DNA of 64,000 nucleotides, taken from the NCBI GenBank assembly GCA_017163975.1, contig JAFFSR010000301.1:2895001-2959000 (forward strand). Reading direction: 5' to 3'. The notes below the pieces were generated by a model. It searched no databases. It was not told where the DNA came from and saw nothing but the letters and a program-made list of their open reading frames with translations. How positions within the stretch are numbered: position 1 is the first letter of the stretch; each line of letters starts with the position of its first letter. Source of the DNA: Anastatus disparis (lineage: Eukaryota > Arthropoda > Insecta > Hymenoptera > Eupelmidae). Shown piece by piece: positions 1 to 10,705 of this stretch. A program made the position numbers and the translations under genes.

Positions 1-753
1 TTTCAGTTGTGTTGTTCAACGTAAGTATGTTCAATGAATAAATTAGTATTATTAATAAAAATTAGTATCTAATGAGTAGATAATGCGAAGGTTTTAAATA
101 AATTTCCTAATTTTCAGTACTCGATGGCCGTCGCCATACTAAAAATGTGAGAAGGAAGTGAATAATTTAAATATTATTATAATATTATTTTAACTTTTTC
201 AAACGCGAGTGGTCGAATATTAAATTTTGAATAATTATAATAATAATGGAATAACAATGAAGGAAATAACATTCGTTTGTTTAGTAGTAATTTAGAATAT
301 TATAGTGCGATAAAACGTTTGTGTACAAAAGAATAAGGTCTTTCAATTATCAAATATGATTCAACACATGGAAAATAAATATCAAAACTAAACCAAATGA
401 AATGATGTTATTAAATTCTTTAATTTTATCCATACGTTGAGAGTGAGAGTTGAGAATACTTACAATTAAGAAAACAAGATAAAAATACTATCAAATGAAA
501 TGTGTTATCTGTCCTATACATATCGTACAAGTTTTTGTAAACATAAGATGTCAGTTTGAATTCCATGTCTTTACTGGACAGACGTGATTCGGGGAGTTAA
601 ATAATTTCTTCAATATTTTCAAATTTAAATCCATAAAATCATTTATTCTTAATTTCTGTTTTATCAAAAAGGTAAGAAATTTTGAATATTCATTTTTCAT
701 TCCATTAACACAGTCTATTCATAAAAGTAATTAATGCAATTGCAGTATTCACG
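1..753. other. AT-rich non-coding stretch
   Basis: No reading frame, RNA gene or repeat was recognised here. The sequence is strongly A+T rich with many short homopolymers. Confidence 0.5.
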
Positions 754-1122
754 ATGAGAGTCAATCCTTTAAACGTGATCAATTTATTGCTGGCATACTT
801 TCAAACATTGGAATTACCGAATAATAGCCCAACTACTTATCAAGAAAATCAGTTAGCGAAAAACATAAAAAATATTTTAATAGATTCGATGGACGAATTT
901 CACGATGTAGAAATAATTTCAGAAGAAACATTAGATTTCAAGGAGGAATACAAGGATCCTGACGCACAAATTATCGAGGACGATATAATGCATCATTTCC
1001 CTCCTCCTATAGAATTTCCAACAAATCAGTATAAAGAAGATAGAGAAGATTTATCTTTTGATTATAAAGAAAGAGCAGTAAATTATTGTCGGAGTGGTAA
1101 AAAAAAAAAATTTGAGTCTTGA
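754..1122 (+). CDS. Hypothetical 122-aa ORF, acidic, possible transposon-derived fragment
   Basis: This frame starts with a true ATG and encodes 122 residues. The middle is acidic and the C-terminus is basic, ending in a run of lysines encoded by poly(A). The last third (around DYKERAVNYCRSGKKKK) resembles, from memory only, the segment before a helix-turn-helix in repetitive insect ORFs that often carry transposase-like domains. No catalytic motif is visible and no downstream exon was recognised. An AG precedes the start region (gcaattgcag at about 737-746), so it could equally be an internal exon. Function is unknown and it may be a truncated repeat. Confidence 0.3.
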   Translation: MRVNPLNVINLLLAYFQTLELPNNSPTTYQENQLAKNIKNILIDSMDEFHDVEIISEETLDFKEEYKDPDAQIIEDDIMHHFPPPIEFPTNQYKEDREDLSFDYKERAVNYCRSGKKKKFES

Positions 1123-1228
1123 AAGTATTATTAAAATGAATTAAAAACAAAAAAACTGTTTACGTCTATTTTCTTTCAAAACGTAAACATCTGCTCAAAA
1201 CGAAACTATTTTTTTTTTGCGAAAATTC

Positions 1229-1875
1229 ATGTCAATTTTTCAATTTTTCACCTATCAAAAATAGGGATTGCCACCACCAAAAGTCAATGTCACCAGAATT
1301 TGTTATACTTTCGATAAAAAATATTACCCACTTGGTTTTACTAAAAAATATTGATTAGGAAAAAAGCTATTTAAAAAAACCTGTTTTTGGGGGTGAACTT
1401 TGAGGGTAGATTTTACTTTTTAAATGTGTTTTTAGAATATTTTTATTATAACAATATCTATAAAGCAGTAACAATTAAAAAATTCGCTTTAAAATGATTT
1501 TAATATCGAAAGTACTTATTTTCACTAATAGGGGTGGCTTTACCATCTAAAAATATTTTTTATTAAAAATGCTGGAAAACATAAACTTATTTTTTTTATT
1601 TTCTTTATAAATATGTGAATTTGGTTATAATTACACTATTTTAAAAGTTTTTACTGCAGAAAATGATGTCAATTTTTCAATTTTTCGTGTATTAAAAATA
1701 GGGGTTGCAACTCCCAAAAGTCAAACACAGCAGAGTTTCTTTTACATTTTATAAGGATTATTACCCACTTGGTTTTACTAAAAAATATTGACTAGAAGAA
1801 AAGTTATTTGAAAAAAAAAATGTATTTGGGGGTGAACTTTGAGGGTGGATTTCACCCCTTAAATATGTTTTTCCG
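1229..1875. repeat. Two degenerate direct repeats about 440 bp apart
   Basis: A block starting near 1229 (tcaatttttcaatttttc, then a 'gggrttgc' segment, then 'ttacccacttggttttac', then 'gggggtgaactttgagggt') recurs with the same order from about 1670 to 1875. The units are about 200 bp, separated by about 240 bp of diverged sequence that may belong to the period. No coding potential is seen. Confidence 0.6.
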
Positions 1876-2230
1876 ACGATAAAAAAAATACCAATCTCTT
1901 ACTTTTTTGATGTACTACAGCATATACAAGAATTATCAAAATCGGTGAGTTCGGGTTGGTGTACCTTTCTTGTCGGATGGATAATTATTATGGTACAGTG
2001 AATTCTTGACATAAGTTGAGTTTTTATCTCGAAAAGGAAAGTCAGCAAGATTAATCACACGATTTAATAAATTATAAACTATATTACACTTTAACTATAT
2101 GATATGAAAAGAATTAAAATTTAAAATACGATTAGAATTTGTAGGTTTTTGAAACCAGTCAGTAATAATAAAATTCTTATTTTTAATCAAAGTAATATCT
2201 AAAAAAATTCAATCTATTGTTCATTTCCAT

Positions 2231-3262
2231 CTAGTGTGTAAATTTAAGATTCAAATTATAATCATTAAAAACTTTTAATACAGTATCAACGTCATTCTTA
2301 TGGATACATGTAATAGAGCCATCTGCATATCTATAGTAAAATATCGGAGTAATATTATAAACTTCACTCAATGTCTTCCAACATTCCACTTCCAAGTCAT
2401 CCATAACCAAGTCAGCAAATGAAAGAGACATAAGAGAACCCATGGGCGTGCCAAAGATTTGTCTATAAATTTTATCATCAAATTTAAAATAGGTCTTGTC
2501 AAATAAAAACATTGTAATAGAAATAATGTCATCAAAAGCAATATTCGATTTTTCATGCAAAGAAACAAAACGTTTCTCCAAACTTCTCAATACAAGATCA
2601 CACGGTATATTAGTAAATAAAGAAGTTATGTCTAAAAATAAAACAGCAAAGTCATCTGGTATAAAAATATTATTAATTCTATTTTTAAAAGCCAAATTAT
2701 TGTCAATATGTGAAGCTGGTTGTTTGATAATATCCTTTAAATTATTATAAAGAACCTTGGCAAGCCCATGTAGTAAACTATTAACAGTGGATATAATGGG
2801 TTTAACGGGATGTCGGAGCTGCAGCAATCGAGTTTTGCTTTTTTTATTTTATCAATATCTTTTTAAATTCATAAATTAAACAAATATAATGACTTGTCCG
2901 CACTAAAGCTATATTAATACAATAATTTTTGTTAAAATAAAAAATCATTTGGACTTGTTATTTTTTTATGAGCTTGGATTGGAAATTATATATCAAACTC
3001 GACAATCCTAACCTTAAAATACGATACATTGAAAGTTTTTATTATAACTTTGTATGTATAATATTTTGGTGGATTTCTTGAGTTGTCCGCACTAGAGTTT
3101 AATCTTATAAACTTTTTCTTTGTAGCAAAAAAACTCAATTAAACGCATCGTTTATTCATAAGTTAGGATTGGAAATATTATTAGAAGGCGGGCAGCTTCG
3201 TCATGCTCTTAAGAGGGATGTCAGGCTTATGAATTTTAGTAAGACCATATGCTCTAGGTAAG
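2231..3262 (-). pseudogene. Penelope reverse transcriptase fragment
   Basis: The frame on 2801-2231 contains the motif after the RT fingers (KPIISTVNSLLHGLAKVL), the catalytic strand LFLDITSLFTNIP, and GTPMGSLMSLSFADLVMDDLE, all typical of Penelope RT. The second catalytic motif reads RYADG where RYVDD is expected, so one active-site aspartate is lost. The upstream part of the same domain (PRAYGLTKIHKPDIPL) lies at 3262-3213, on the other side of the MITE. An ATG-less start inside the MITE is not a real start. The domain would copy element RNA at nicked targets; this copy cannot be active. Confidence 0.8.
2802..3212. mobile_element. 411-bp TTAA-flanked MITE (family A), copy 1
   Basis: The element begins TTAACGGGATGTCGGAGCTGC and ends, read inward on the other strand, TTAAGAGCATGACGAAGCTGC. 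These termini are imperfect inverted repeats (16 of 21 positions match). TTAA stands at both outer ends, and the Penelope reading frame is contiguous if one TTAA and the insert are removed. A second copy of the same length lies inverted at 35811-36221. TTAA duplication and precise joints are the mark of piggyBac-type transposition; that assignment is inference, since no transposase is present. Confidence 0.85.
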
Positions 3263-3986
3263 ACATTATTTCTATTACAAAGTTTTTATTCGATAACATC
3301 TATTTTAAATTTGATGATAAAATAAATTTATAGACAAATCTTTGGCACGCCCATGGGTTCTCCTATATCTCCTTTATTTGCTGACTTGGTTATGGATGAC
3401 TTGGAAGTGGAATGCTGGAAGAGACTGAGTGAAGTTTATAATATTACTCTGATATTTTACTATAGATACGTAAATATTCTCTACTACATATATTTATAAG
3501 AATGACGTTGATACTGTTTTAAAAGTTTTCAATGATTACAATTTGAATCTTAAATTTACATACGAGATGGAAACAAACAATAGATTGAATTTTTTAGATA
3601 TTACTTTGATTGAAAATAATAATTCTATTATTACTGACTGGTTTCAAAAACCTACAAATTCTAATCGTATTTTAAATTTCAATTCTTTTCATATAATACA
3701 GTTAAAGTGTAAAACAGTTTATAATTTAGTAGATCATGCGATAAATCTTGCTGAATTTTCTTTTCAAGATAAAAACTCAACTTATGTCGAGAATCTGTAT
3801 CATAATAATTATCCATCTGAGTTTATTGATCAATGTATTAGTCAACGAATACGAAGACATGTTTTGAATAACAGGGATATTATTATTGACAAAAACAAAA
3901 ATGTAAATAGAAGTGTATTATATTCTGTATCGATTCCGTTTGTTTCTCGTTTATACAACCAATGTAAAAAGATTAAAGATTTTTAA
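3263..3986 (+). pseudogene. Penelope reverse transcriptase C-terminal half, broken
   Basis: From 3263 the DNA matches the RT palm of the minus copy, but frames change around 3330-3540 and the YVDD-type motif reads RYVNI. From 3543 a frame of 147 residues is open, with the Penelope thumb signature: FTYEMETNNRLNFLDITLIE, then WFQKPTNSNRILNFNS. The RT frame ends at 3986, and the reading passes to the endonuclease frame by a frameshift near 3970-3985. The protein would be the element's reverse transcriptase; in this copy it is inactivated. Confidence 0.8.
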
Positions 3987-4305
3987 TATTAATACTAGAC
4001 CAATTATTAATAAAAAATTAAATAACATTATGAAGTTGGACAAAGACAAAATGAAAAAAAGAGGATACTATAGGTGTAGTAAACCCTGCTCTGCGTGTTA
4101 TGTCGGTGAGTCTAAACGATCACTTAAAACTCGGCTTAAAGAACATATGGATTATAAAAATAAAAATACTGTTGTGGCCCAACATATTTTAGATTTTTCT
4201 CATGATTTTGATTGGGAAAATGTCAAAGTTTTAGACAGAGAATCTAATTATAAGAAGAGAAAAATTTCTGAAAACAGATACATTAGTGTTGTCAGGCATA
4301 TATAG
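3987..4305 (+). pseudogene. GIY-YIG endonuclease domain of Penelope element
   Basis: The frame contains CSKPCSACYVGESKRSLKTR followed by LKEH, then a His-rich stretch with HILDFSHDFDWENVKVLDRE and KRKISENRYIS. This order (YxG, RSLKTR, EH, FDW, LDRE, KRxxxE) is typical of the C-terminal GIY-YIG endonuclease of Penelope-like elements, which nicks target DNA for target-primed reverse transcription. The domain is open to the stop at 4303-4305 but detached from its RT by a frameshift. Confidence 0.8.
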
Positions 4306-4549
4306 ACATATTATTAATTCTATCAGTAATCACAGCAGTGAATATAATTAGAGGCTGTTCGGCGTATAATATTTACATCTGACAATGTGAGCTATAGTCT
4401 CACGGTTATCTGTATTATATATTTTTAATTTTTGGTATGTGCTCCTTATATTCGTTTTATCGTATTTGAATTGCGTTTTTAATATTTATCACTCTTGTGT
4501 TATTTCTTTTTATAATTTTTTTTTGGTATTGAATAAATTTTTTTTTTAG

Positions 4550-4597
4550 CCTGAAGAGGTTAACAAAACCATTTTGACAAAACGTTGCAACTAAAGT
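4550..4597 (+). ncRNA. Possible degenerate hammerhead-like 3' motif of Penelope element
   Basis: The sequence gcctgaagaggtt..aacc..gacaaaacgttgc contains a CTGANGA box, a short GGTT/AACC stem and an AAAAC box where a hammerhead core would have GAAA. Penelope-like elements are known to carry hammerhead ribozymes in terminal repeats. Here the last box is mutated, and stems I and III were not verified, so this is a candidate only. Confidence 0.3.
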
Positions 4598-4652
4598 AAT
4601 TTTTGTTATTTTTTAATGGCCTTCTCTTCCTGTGTTTGAGATTTTACACATT

Positions 4653-4654
<2 letters not shown>

Positions 4655-4706
<52 letters not shown>
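4655..4706. repeat. (TA)n microsatellite
   Basis: About 25 uninterrupted TA units directly follow the Penelope 3' region. Confidence 0.95.
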
Positions 4707-4712
<6 letters not shown>

Positions 4713-6247
4713 GTAAATTAAAAACATAACCTCAAATTATAGGATTTACAATGGCAAAATACTTTCAATTAGTCTCTATCTGTGATAGCAAATTTAAGTA
4801 CCCAGTAATTATACCTATAGAAATTAATTTTTAAACAAACAATACCTGTACATTAAAACTATATAAATCTGTATGTCTTAAGGTGAAGAGCCATTAAGGT
4901 GATCTGCATCTTTTTTTTACATAATAGTAGTTCTATAGAATTTAAGCTTAAAGAAAAAAAACAATAGCGTCTTTGTTACTTAGAGACAAAAATTATTTTT
5001 TAATATTTGTATGAATGTTAAATAAGATGTTTAGCTGAGAAAAATAAAATATTTTAAAAACTAAACCTGAACAAAACATACTTGCTTCAGTTCACATATG
5101 TAAGTTTATTATTATCTTAATAAAAGAGTTACTAATTGTTTCATTTAAAATTTAGTGATTAATATTTAAGAAACAAGTTATTTTAGACATTGTATCAATG
5201 TGAAAAAGAGATATTAATAAAAAGTAAAGTTTTGTTATTTAGGATCATAAAGAAAAAAAAGCTTTTATTTTGTTGATATTTTTAAGAATTTTGTATGTAT
5301 TTTTTATGTACTTTAGTCACGTTGGTACAACAACAAATGTAAATTAGATTAAAGAGAAATAAAGAGATTATAATATAATAATATACCTACTTTAATTAAT
5401 TTATAATCAAAGTTATTTAGCTTCTTCTTTTTCTCAGAAAAATCAAAAATCAATTGTGCCACGGCGTTTCAAGTATCTTTCAGTTTCTCAGATGATAGCA
5501 CTAGAATCATAATAAGTAGATTTTTTAATTCTTGAAATTTCAATTTCATAAATTCTAAAGCTCTTTTTTTTATTACTTTTCCCATCCAAGCGTGGCTCTT
5601 AATTTATAATACTTTTTCCTATAATTAAAATAATTATTTTCATCTTTTATTTATCTTTATATTTTATTTTAATATTTCTAAAATAAACTTAACTTAAATT
5701 TAACTTTTTTACACTTAATATACCAATCAACTTTAGATAATTTTTGCTTCTTCTGAATTTTATTATTTGTTCACATTTAAATTCATGTGCGAGTTTACAG
5801 GTTAACTCGCAATTTATCACTAGTTTTGATCTAGTTATTTTAATTCTAAAAATTGCGCTATTCGAACTTAGCTATATCATCGACTTCTTGATCTGATACA
5901 CTCTGAACATAGCATAGTGATACAAAAAAATAATCGATCTCCAACGCTGATATTAAATTGATTAAATGAAATTTTTTTCTTTAATTTCATTTAATAATTT
6001 AGTAACGAAGTAAAAATTTAGTCAAAGCAAATAGATATTTTGTTCTGACTATATTTTTTTTAAATTGATTTAAATAGTATCAATGCGCCAGTTACAGAGC
6101 CTTTAAGATAATTGCAGAGATATTTTGTTTGATTAGACAAATTTTACTATTCTTTAAAAGTTTTATAGATTATTCACTCAAAGTAGAATACATTTTTAAT
6201 GGATAATACAAATTCTTTTAGTGAAAAACTGAAGAATTATTAGTTTA
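4707..6247. other. AT-rich non-coding stretch
   Basis: No gene or transposon end was recognised. There is a small hairpin near 5788-5812 (gcgagtttacaggttaactcgc). The stretch may hold the lost 5' part (LTR, gag) of the Gypsy element that follows, but no LTR pair was found. Confidence 0.4.
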
Positions 6248-6640
6248 TTGATTAAATTTATAAAGCTTATTCGATGCGTCAGTTTACCGTGTATCGTCTC
6301 TTACCATATGAATACATATTTTAATTACCGTACTCTGATTATCGACATTGTATGCTTTAAAATAGGCCGCTGTAATCGGAGAGGAAACGGGCAAAATACA
6401 AATATAATCCACCTAATAATTCCCAATTTAAGAAAAGACTGTATTTTAGGATACGATACGCAAAGAGTATTGAAAATGCTAATAAACACATTGTACGAGG
6501 AGATACTATTAACTGTAAATGACAATTACGTCAATATTAAATATAACGAGCAAAAGCTCAGTGCATACGCTTACATTCAAATAATCGAAACACACGAGAG
6601 TCTGAATGACTTGAAGACATGTGTATTCGAAAAAAATTAA
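6248..6640 (+). pseudogene. pol: Gypsy retropepsin C-terminal fragment
   Basis: The segment LIIPNLRKDCILGYDTQRVL fits the end of a retroviral-type aspartic protease (the ILGxD motif), followed by a beta-rich stretch LTVNDNYVNIKY. The N-terminal catalytic DTG/DSG triad is not visible, so the domain is incomplete. The reading frame ends at 6640 and homology resumes shifted in the RT region. Confidence 0.55.
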
Positions 6641-6699
6641 GAAATTACGAATTTCTTTAAAATAGAAAATTATTTTATTACTCACACTCTCACAGAAGA

Positions 6700-7461
6700 T
6701 GAGATTTGTGAAAAAATTAAACAAGGTGAAAATATATCACCTAAACAAGAGGTTAAATTAATAAAATTAATCTCAAAGTATAGATCAGTTTTCAGTAATG
6801 CTCCAGTACGTTTATCGTCATATAAGTACAAAATTAGAACAACAGATGATACACTTCTTTACTCAAAACCGTATTCTATTCCTATACATCATAGATATAA
6901 AGTATTGGATGAAATAGAAAAAATGATAAGCTTAGGAATTATTAGAAAGTCTCATAGCCCATATATCAACTCCATTGTAATAGTCATAAAGAAAGATGGA
7001 TCTGTGTGATTATGCTTGGACACTAGGAAGCTAAACGAAAAAATCGTCGATGATTATAAAGCACCACCTACAATTAACCCTTTGAGTCACAGTGGTACTG
7101 CCAGAGTACCACCTTTCTAAACTGCTGTCAAAAATGTTCTACTGCATATTTTGGTCTGAAATTTTGTAGTACAAAATTTCAGGTCAAAATATGCAGTAGA
7201 AAAAAGCATGACTCAAAGGGTTAAATAGATATTCTTAAGATGTAAGAAAAGAAACTATATGTCGAATCTTGACTTAGCAAATAGCTACTGGCAAGTCGAA
7301 TTGACTGAAGATAGTAAAAAATACACGGCGTTTAAAATAGACAATAAAGTCTATAAGTTTAATGTTGCGGCTTTCGAAATTTAAACCAACAGCGCAGCGC
7401 AATTAAGGGGTCTTGACGTAGTTATAAACGATTAGCAAGATTTCCTACTGAAATTTAAAGA
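6700..7461 (+). pseudogene. pol: Gypsy reverse transcriptase, fragmented
   Basis: Conceptual translation shows the RT entry region (KYRSVFSNAPVRL, YSKPYSIPIHHR, IEKMISLGIIRKSHSPY, VIKKDGSV then a TGA stop at 7007-7009, LDTRKLNEKIVDDYKAPP). A 151-bp MITE follows, after which MSNLDLANSYWQVEL and KYTAFKIDNKVY continue. Around 7380-7460 the palm with the YxDD box is lost or scrambled. It would be the RNA-dependent DNA polymerase of the element; it is not functional. Confidence 0.75.
7074..7224. mobile_element. 151-bp TTAA-flanked MITE (family C)
   Basis: The ends are TTAACCCTTTGAGTCA and TGACTCAAAGGGTTAA, a perfect 16-bp inverted repeat including TTAA. The interior holds a second palindrome (tttctactgcatattttg and its complement). 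TTAACCCTTTG termini are typical of piggyBac-type MITEs. It sits in the RT region of the Gypsy element, and reading resumes beyond it. Confidence 0.9.
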
Positions 7462-8174
7462 TGACAAAAAATCAGAAGCAATTACAAGCATTCCTAGGCT
7501 TTGTAAATTTCTACACGAAATTCGCTAAAGGCTATGCCAACGAAATCTTACTATTAATATCGTTACTAAGAAAAAATGTTCCATATACATGGACAGAAAG
7601 GCAGCAAGCAGCTTTTGAGAAAATAAAATGTTTGTTTGATGAGAACGTAATACTGAAATTCGTTGATACAACGAAACCTTTTATCCTCATCACAGATGCA
7701 AGCGATTACGCTATTCGCTTCATGCACAACTGCAGCGAAAACTGTAAGTTGACCCGTGCTATTGTATATCTATATATTATATAAATATAGATATATTCGT
7801 AAGGTAATCGGAACGATGCTGCCGTGTTGTGCACGAAGCCAATAGCAGCGATATTAACTCAATTAGATGAGTACAACTACGAAAATATAGTATGCTTCAT
7901 TGGCAGAACACTCAAAGACAGTGAAATAAATTATTTCACAACAGAGAAAGAACTTTTAGCAATAGTATGGCCCTTACTAAAATTGGACACTTATTTAAAA
8001 GGTGCCAAACAGATAATTGTCAAAACAAACCATCAACCCATAACGTTCTTAAAAACATATAAATTTAGGAATGAAAGACTTAAAAGATGTAGCCTTTCAT
8101 TACAAGACTATAATATACATCCTGAACACATACCAGGAAACAAAAATAGAGCAGCTGATTTCTTAAGTCGCTAA
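7461..8174 (+). pseudogene. pol: Gypsy RT connection and RNase H domains, split
   Basis: The first part has LQAFLGFVNFYTKFAKGY, then WTERQQAAFEKIKCLF and the RNase H start FILITDASDYAI. After a short insertion, the second part continues ILTQLDEYNYENIV, FTTEKELLAIVW and VKTNHQPITFLK, ending HIPGNKNRAADFLSR. These are canonical Gypsy RNase H landmarks (TDAS, EKE, TNHQP, GxxNxxADxLSR). The domain removes the RNA strand during reverse transcription. It is disrupted by the insertion at 7717-7839. Confidence 0.8.
7717..7839. mobile_element. Short TIR insertion (about 123 bp) inside RNase H
   Basis: The left end GCTTCATGCACAAC and the right end GTTGTGCACGAAGC are inverted repeats, with a central AT-rich palindrome (tatatctatata..tatagatata). 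It interrupts the Gypsy RNase H right after TDASDYAI. No clear target duplication was resolved. Confidence 0.65.
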
Positions 8175-8423
8175 GACTTACCAGAAATCATAAACAAAAA
8201 AGATAAAATAATAGTTGCCGCAATAGCAAAGATACTAATTATAAAAAATGATTTGAAAAAAAAATTAGCGAAAATAAAAGAAATACAACGAAAAGATGCG
8301 TACTGTATAAAAATAATCAATAAGATGCACGAAAATGATAAAATAAAAAAGACTTACGAGTACACAGATAATATACTCATGAAAAAGTCTATAAACGGAA
8401 ATAAAGTAATATTACTAGAGTCA

Positions 8424-8731
8424 TTAAGAGGAGTTCACGTATCTCCGTCCTTTTCTAATCGAAGAATTAATTTCTAGCAAAAACTAATAACTTAAGCAAA
8501 AAATGAAAAGAAAGCCGCATCTCGTATCAAAAAAAGCAAAATTTTCTTTGATAAGAAAGAATTGATTTTCTTGAAAACGAAGCGACAAAGTTAATTCTTT
8601 CTCATCAATGAAAATATTGCTTTTTTTGATACGAAATGCGGCTTTCTCTTCATTTTTTGCTAAAATTATGTTTTTGTAAAAAAATCAATTCTTTGATTAG
8701 AAAAGGACAGAAATACTCGACCTCCTCTTAA
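8424..8731. mobile_element. 308-bp TTAA-flanked MITE (family B), copy 1
   Basis: The ends are TTAAGAGGAGTTCACGTATC and, inward from the other side, TTAAGAGGAGGTCGAGTATT; the following CTGTCCTTTTCTAATC is also shared. TTAA is duplicated at both ends and the integrase frame is contiguous without the insert. A longer relative lies at 29443-29833. Confidence 0.9.
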
Positions 8732-8928
8732 TTCAAGATATGGTAATAAATACTCACGAAGTGTATGGACATATAGGTTCAAAGAAAACACTTAAAATAC
8801 TATTAGAGAGTTCTCAAGCCCCCAGTTTGAAAAATAAAACTTATTTATTACTTAAAACATACAAAATATGTCAAAAAACAAAATGGTTAACTATGAAATA
8901 TCAATCAATGGTAGAACCTATATCTGTA

Positions 8929-9970
8929 CCCTACCAAAAAAAGTCAGGTGAGAAATCACCTGATTTCTCAGGTGATTTATCATGCCAAAATCTTATGTGA
9001 TGATTTTTTTTTGTTTTCACACGTTTAAACCATACTTAGTCAATTGAGAATTATTTTTGAAAATTTTTGAAAATTTTGAACTTAGAAAATTTTTTAAAGA
9101 ATTTGGTCTTAGAAAAAATGTTGACTAATTTTACAAAAAATTTTCTAAGTTCAAAATTTTAAAAAATTTCCAAAAATAATTCTCAATTGACAAACAAGGA
9201 GAGTGTTTCACCTTCGGGTCACCAATTTTGCTGAAATTTCGGGAATTTTTTCTGGATGCAGAAACACGAAGAAAGCCAAAATTTTAGAGGCCAACGCTCA
9301 ATATTTCCCTAATTACAGGCCATCGAAGAAAATCACTAAAAAAATCACTATATTTTCAAACGCTTGTAGTATCTCATCACTGTTAGCTAGAAGCTTATAC
9401 CTTTTTTTAAATGAAAGCTGAACTCAAACCTTTTCGAAATAGTACCTATAGCATCCCAAAATATTATTTTTCCCCCAAGTTAGAGTGTAATAAAGATTGG
9501 ACCTGAATTTTTTGTTTAAAACATGAATTAATAATAAAAGCTAAAATTGGGTTCAATCTTTATTACGCTATAACTTTGGGAAAAAATAATATTTTGATAT
9601 GCTATAACTACTATTTCGAAAAGATTTTAGCTCAGCTTTCATTTACAAAAAGTTTCAAGCTTTTAGGTAATAATGCTAAGGAACTATAAGCGTTTGAAAA
9701 TCTAGTAACTTTTTTAGTAATTTTCTTTAATGGCCTGTAACTAGGGAAATATTGAGCGTTACCCTCTAAAATTTTGGCTTTCTTCATATTTTTGCATCCA
9801 GAAAATATTCCCAAAATTTGAGCAAAAACGGTGACCCGAAGGTGAAACAGTCTCCTTGTAAGTATGGTTTGAAACGTATGAAAACAAAAAAAAAATCATC
9901 ACATGAGATTTTAGCATGATAAATCACCTGAGAAATCAGGTGACTTCTCACCTGATTTTTTTTAACAGGA
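8929..9970. mobile_element. 1042-bp TA-flanked foldback element
   Basis: The two halves are long inverted repeats of about 450 bp (left about 8929-9520 including a nested insert, right about 9521-9970). Termini read CCCTACCAAAAAAAGTCAGG and, from the other side, TCCTGTTAAAAAAAATCAGG. TA is present on both outer sides (8927-8928 and 9971-9972), and the integrase frame is continuous if the element and one TA are removed. The terminal ~25 bp are the same motif as the 62-bp palindrome at 34980-35041. No transposase ORF is present. Confidence 0.85.
9039..9191. mobile_element. Nested ~153-bp palindromic MITE
   Basis: It begins GTCAATTGAGAATTATTTTT and ends with the inverse complement. It lies in the left arm of the foldback at 8929-9970 and is missing from the right arm, which acts as an empty site. 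The exact ends are uncertain by a few bases. Confidence 0.75.
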
Positions 9971-10077
9971 TAAATAATAAAAACCAAATGTTATCTATAG
10001 ATTTCTATGGACCATTACCCACATTTACAAGTGGAGTTAAGCACATACTAACTACAACAGATACTTTCTCAAAGTAT

Positions 10078-10705
10078 TGCCAGCGCCTGAATATGTACGG
10101 CCCTGAAGCCGCACGAAACTAGAAAGTAGAAAAGTGGGAGAGAAACCAAAGAGAGCTGAAGCAAGTATTACGTGGAGCTCGGAAGCCTCGGCACTCTTGG
10201 ATCTGCTCTCTTACCGCGAGGACGTCTATTTGCTCGAAGCACAGCTGGCGAGTGGTCTACCTCGTGCTTCTAGCAAACCAGTGCTTTGTAAATTAAAGTT
10301 AATTGTTTTGTACAAGTACAATTATTTTGTAAAGATCTCACTTTATTTAAATTAAGAGCATATCCAAGTAAAAACATCCCTTTCCTAATAATTTTGTGTT
10401 GAGCCCCGAATGTTTAGGTATTTGGTCCTTAACGACAACGGGCTTTTCACATAATACCCTATAATTGCTAACACATTATTTATCAAAAGTCTGCTATAGC
10501 TAGCCAAGGTATGCTAGCTATAAACGACTTTCAAACACAAAAACCAATAGAAAAAATATAAAGAATCTGCGTTAGCTAGGCATGGCGACCTAGCTATCAA
10601 CGATTCTATAGACACAAAGGGTCGCGCTCTACTATAAATAAATATTTTAACCATTTATAATTAATTTTAAATAAATTAGGGTATAAAGAGAAGGGGATCG
10701 TTACA
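10078..10705 (+). mobile_element. Solo LTR, 628 bp, with GTAT target duplication
   Basis: The insert starts TGCCAGCGCC and ends ATCGTTACA, and is flanked by GTAT on both sides (10074-10077 and 10706-10709). TG..CA ends and a 4-bp duplication are typical of Gypsy-family LTRs. Internal TATA-like (actataaataaata) sequence is present. It interrupts the integrase core between the first and second catalytic Asp. It is less AT-rich than its host. Orientation is assumed. Confidence 0.8.

Larger units (their letters stand above)
1974..3262 (-). mobile_element. Penelope-like element, minus-strand truncated copy
   Basis: On the minus strand this copy runs from 3262 down to about 1974 and is truncated at both ends. 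Its reverse complement matches the plus-strand copy that starts at 3263 (for example 1974-2480 against roughly 3337-3815). It encodes part of a Penelope reverse transcriptase and is interrupted at 2802-3212 by a TTAA-flanked MITE. The two copies lie head to head, meeting at 3262/3263, an arrangement often seen in Penelope-like elements. The copy is dead, with missing ends and a mutated catalytic site. Confidence 0.8.
3263..4660 (+). mobile_element. Penelope-like element, plus-strand 5'-truncated copy with 3' end
   Basis: This copy begins inside the RT domain at 3263 and continues through RT thumb, GIY-YIG endonuclease and 3' UTR to a (TA)n microsatellite at 4655. The 3' UTR has AATAAA near 4531 and the block gcctgaagagg..acaaaacgttgc at 4550-4595, which looks like the conserved 3' motif of these elements. 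The copy is 5'-truncated and frameshifted, so it is not autonomous. Confidence 0.8.
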
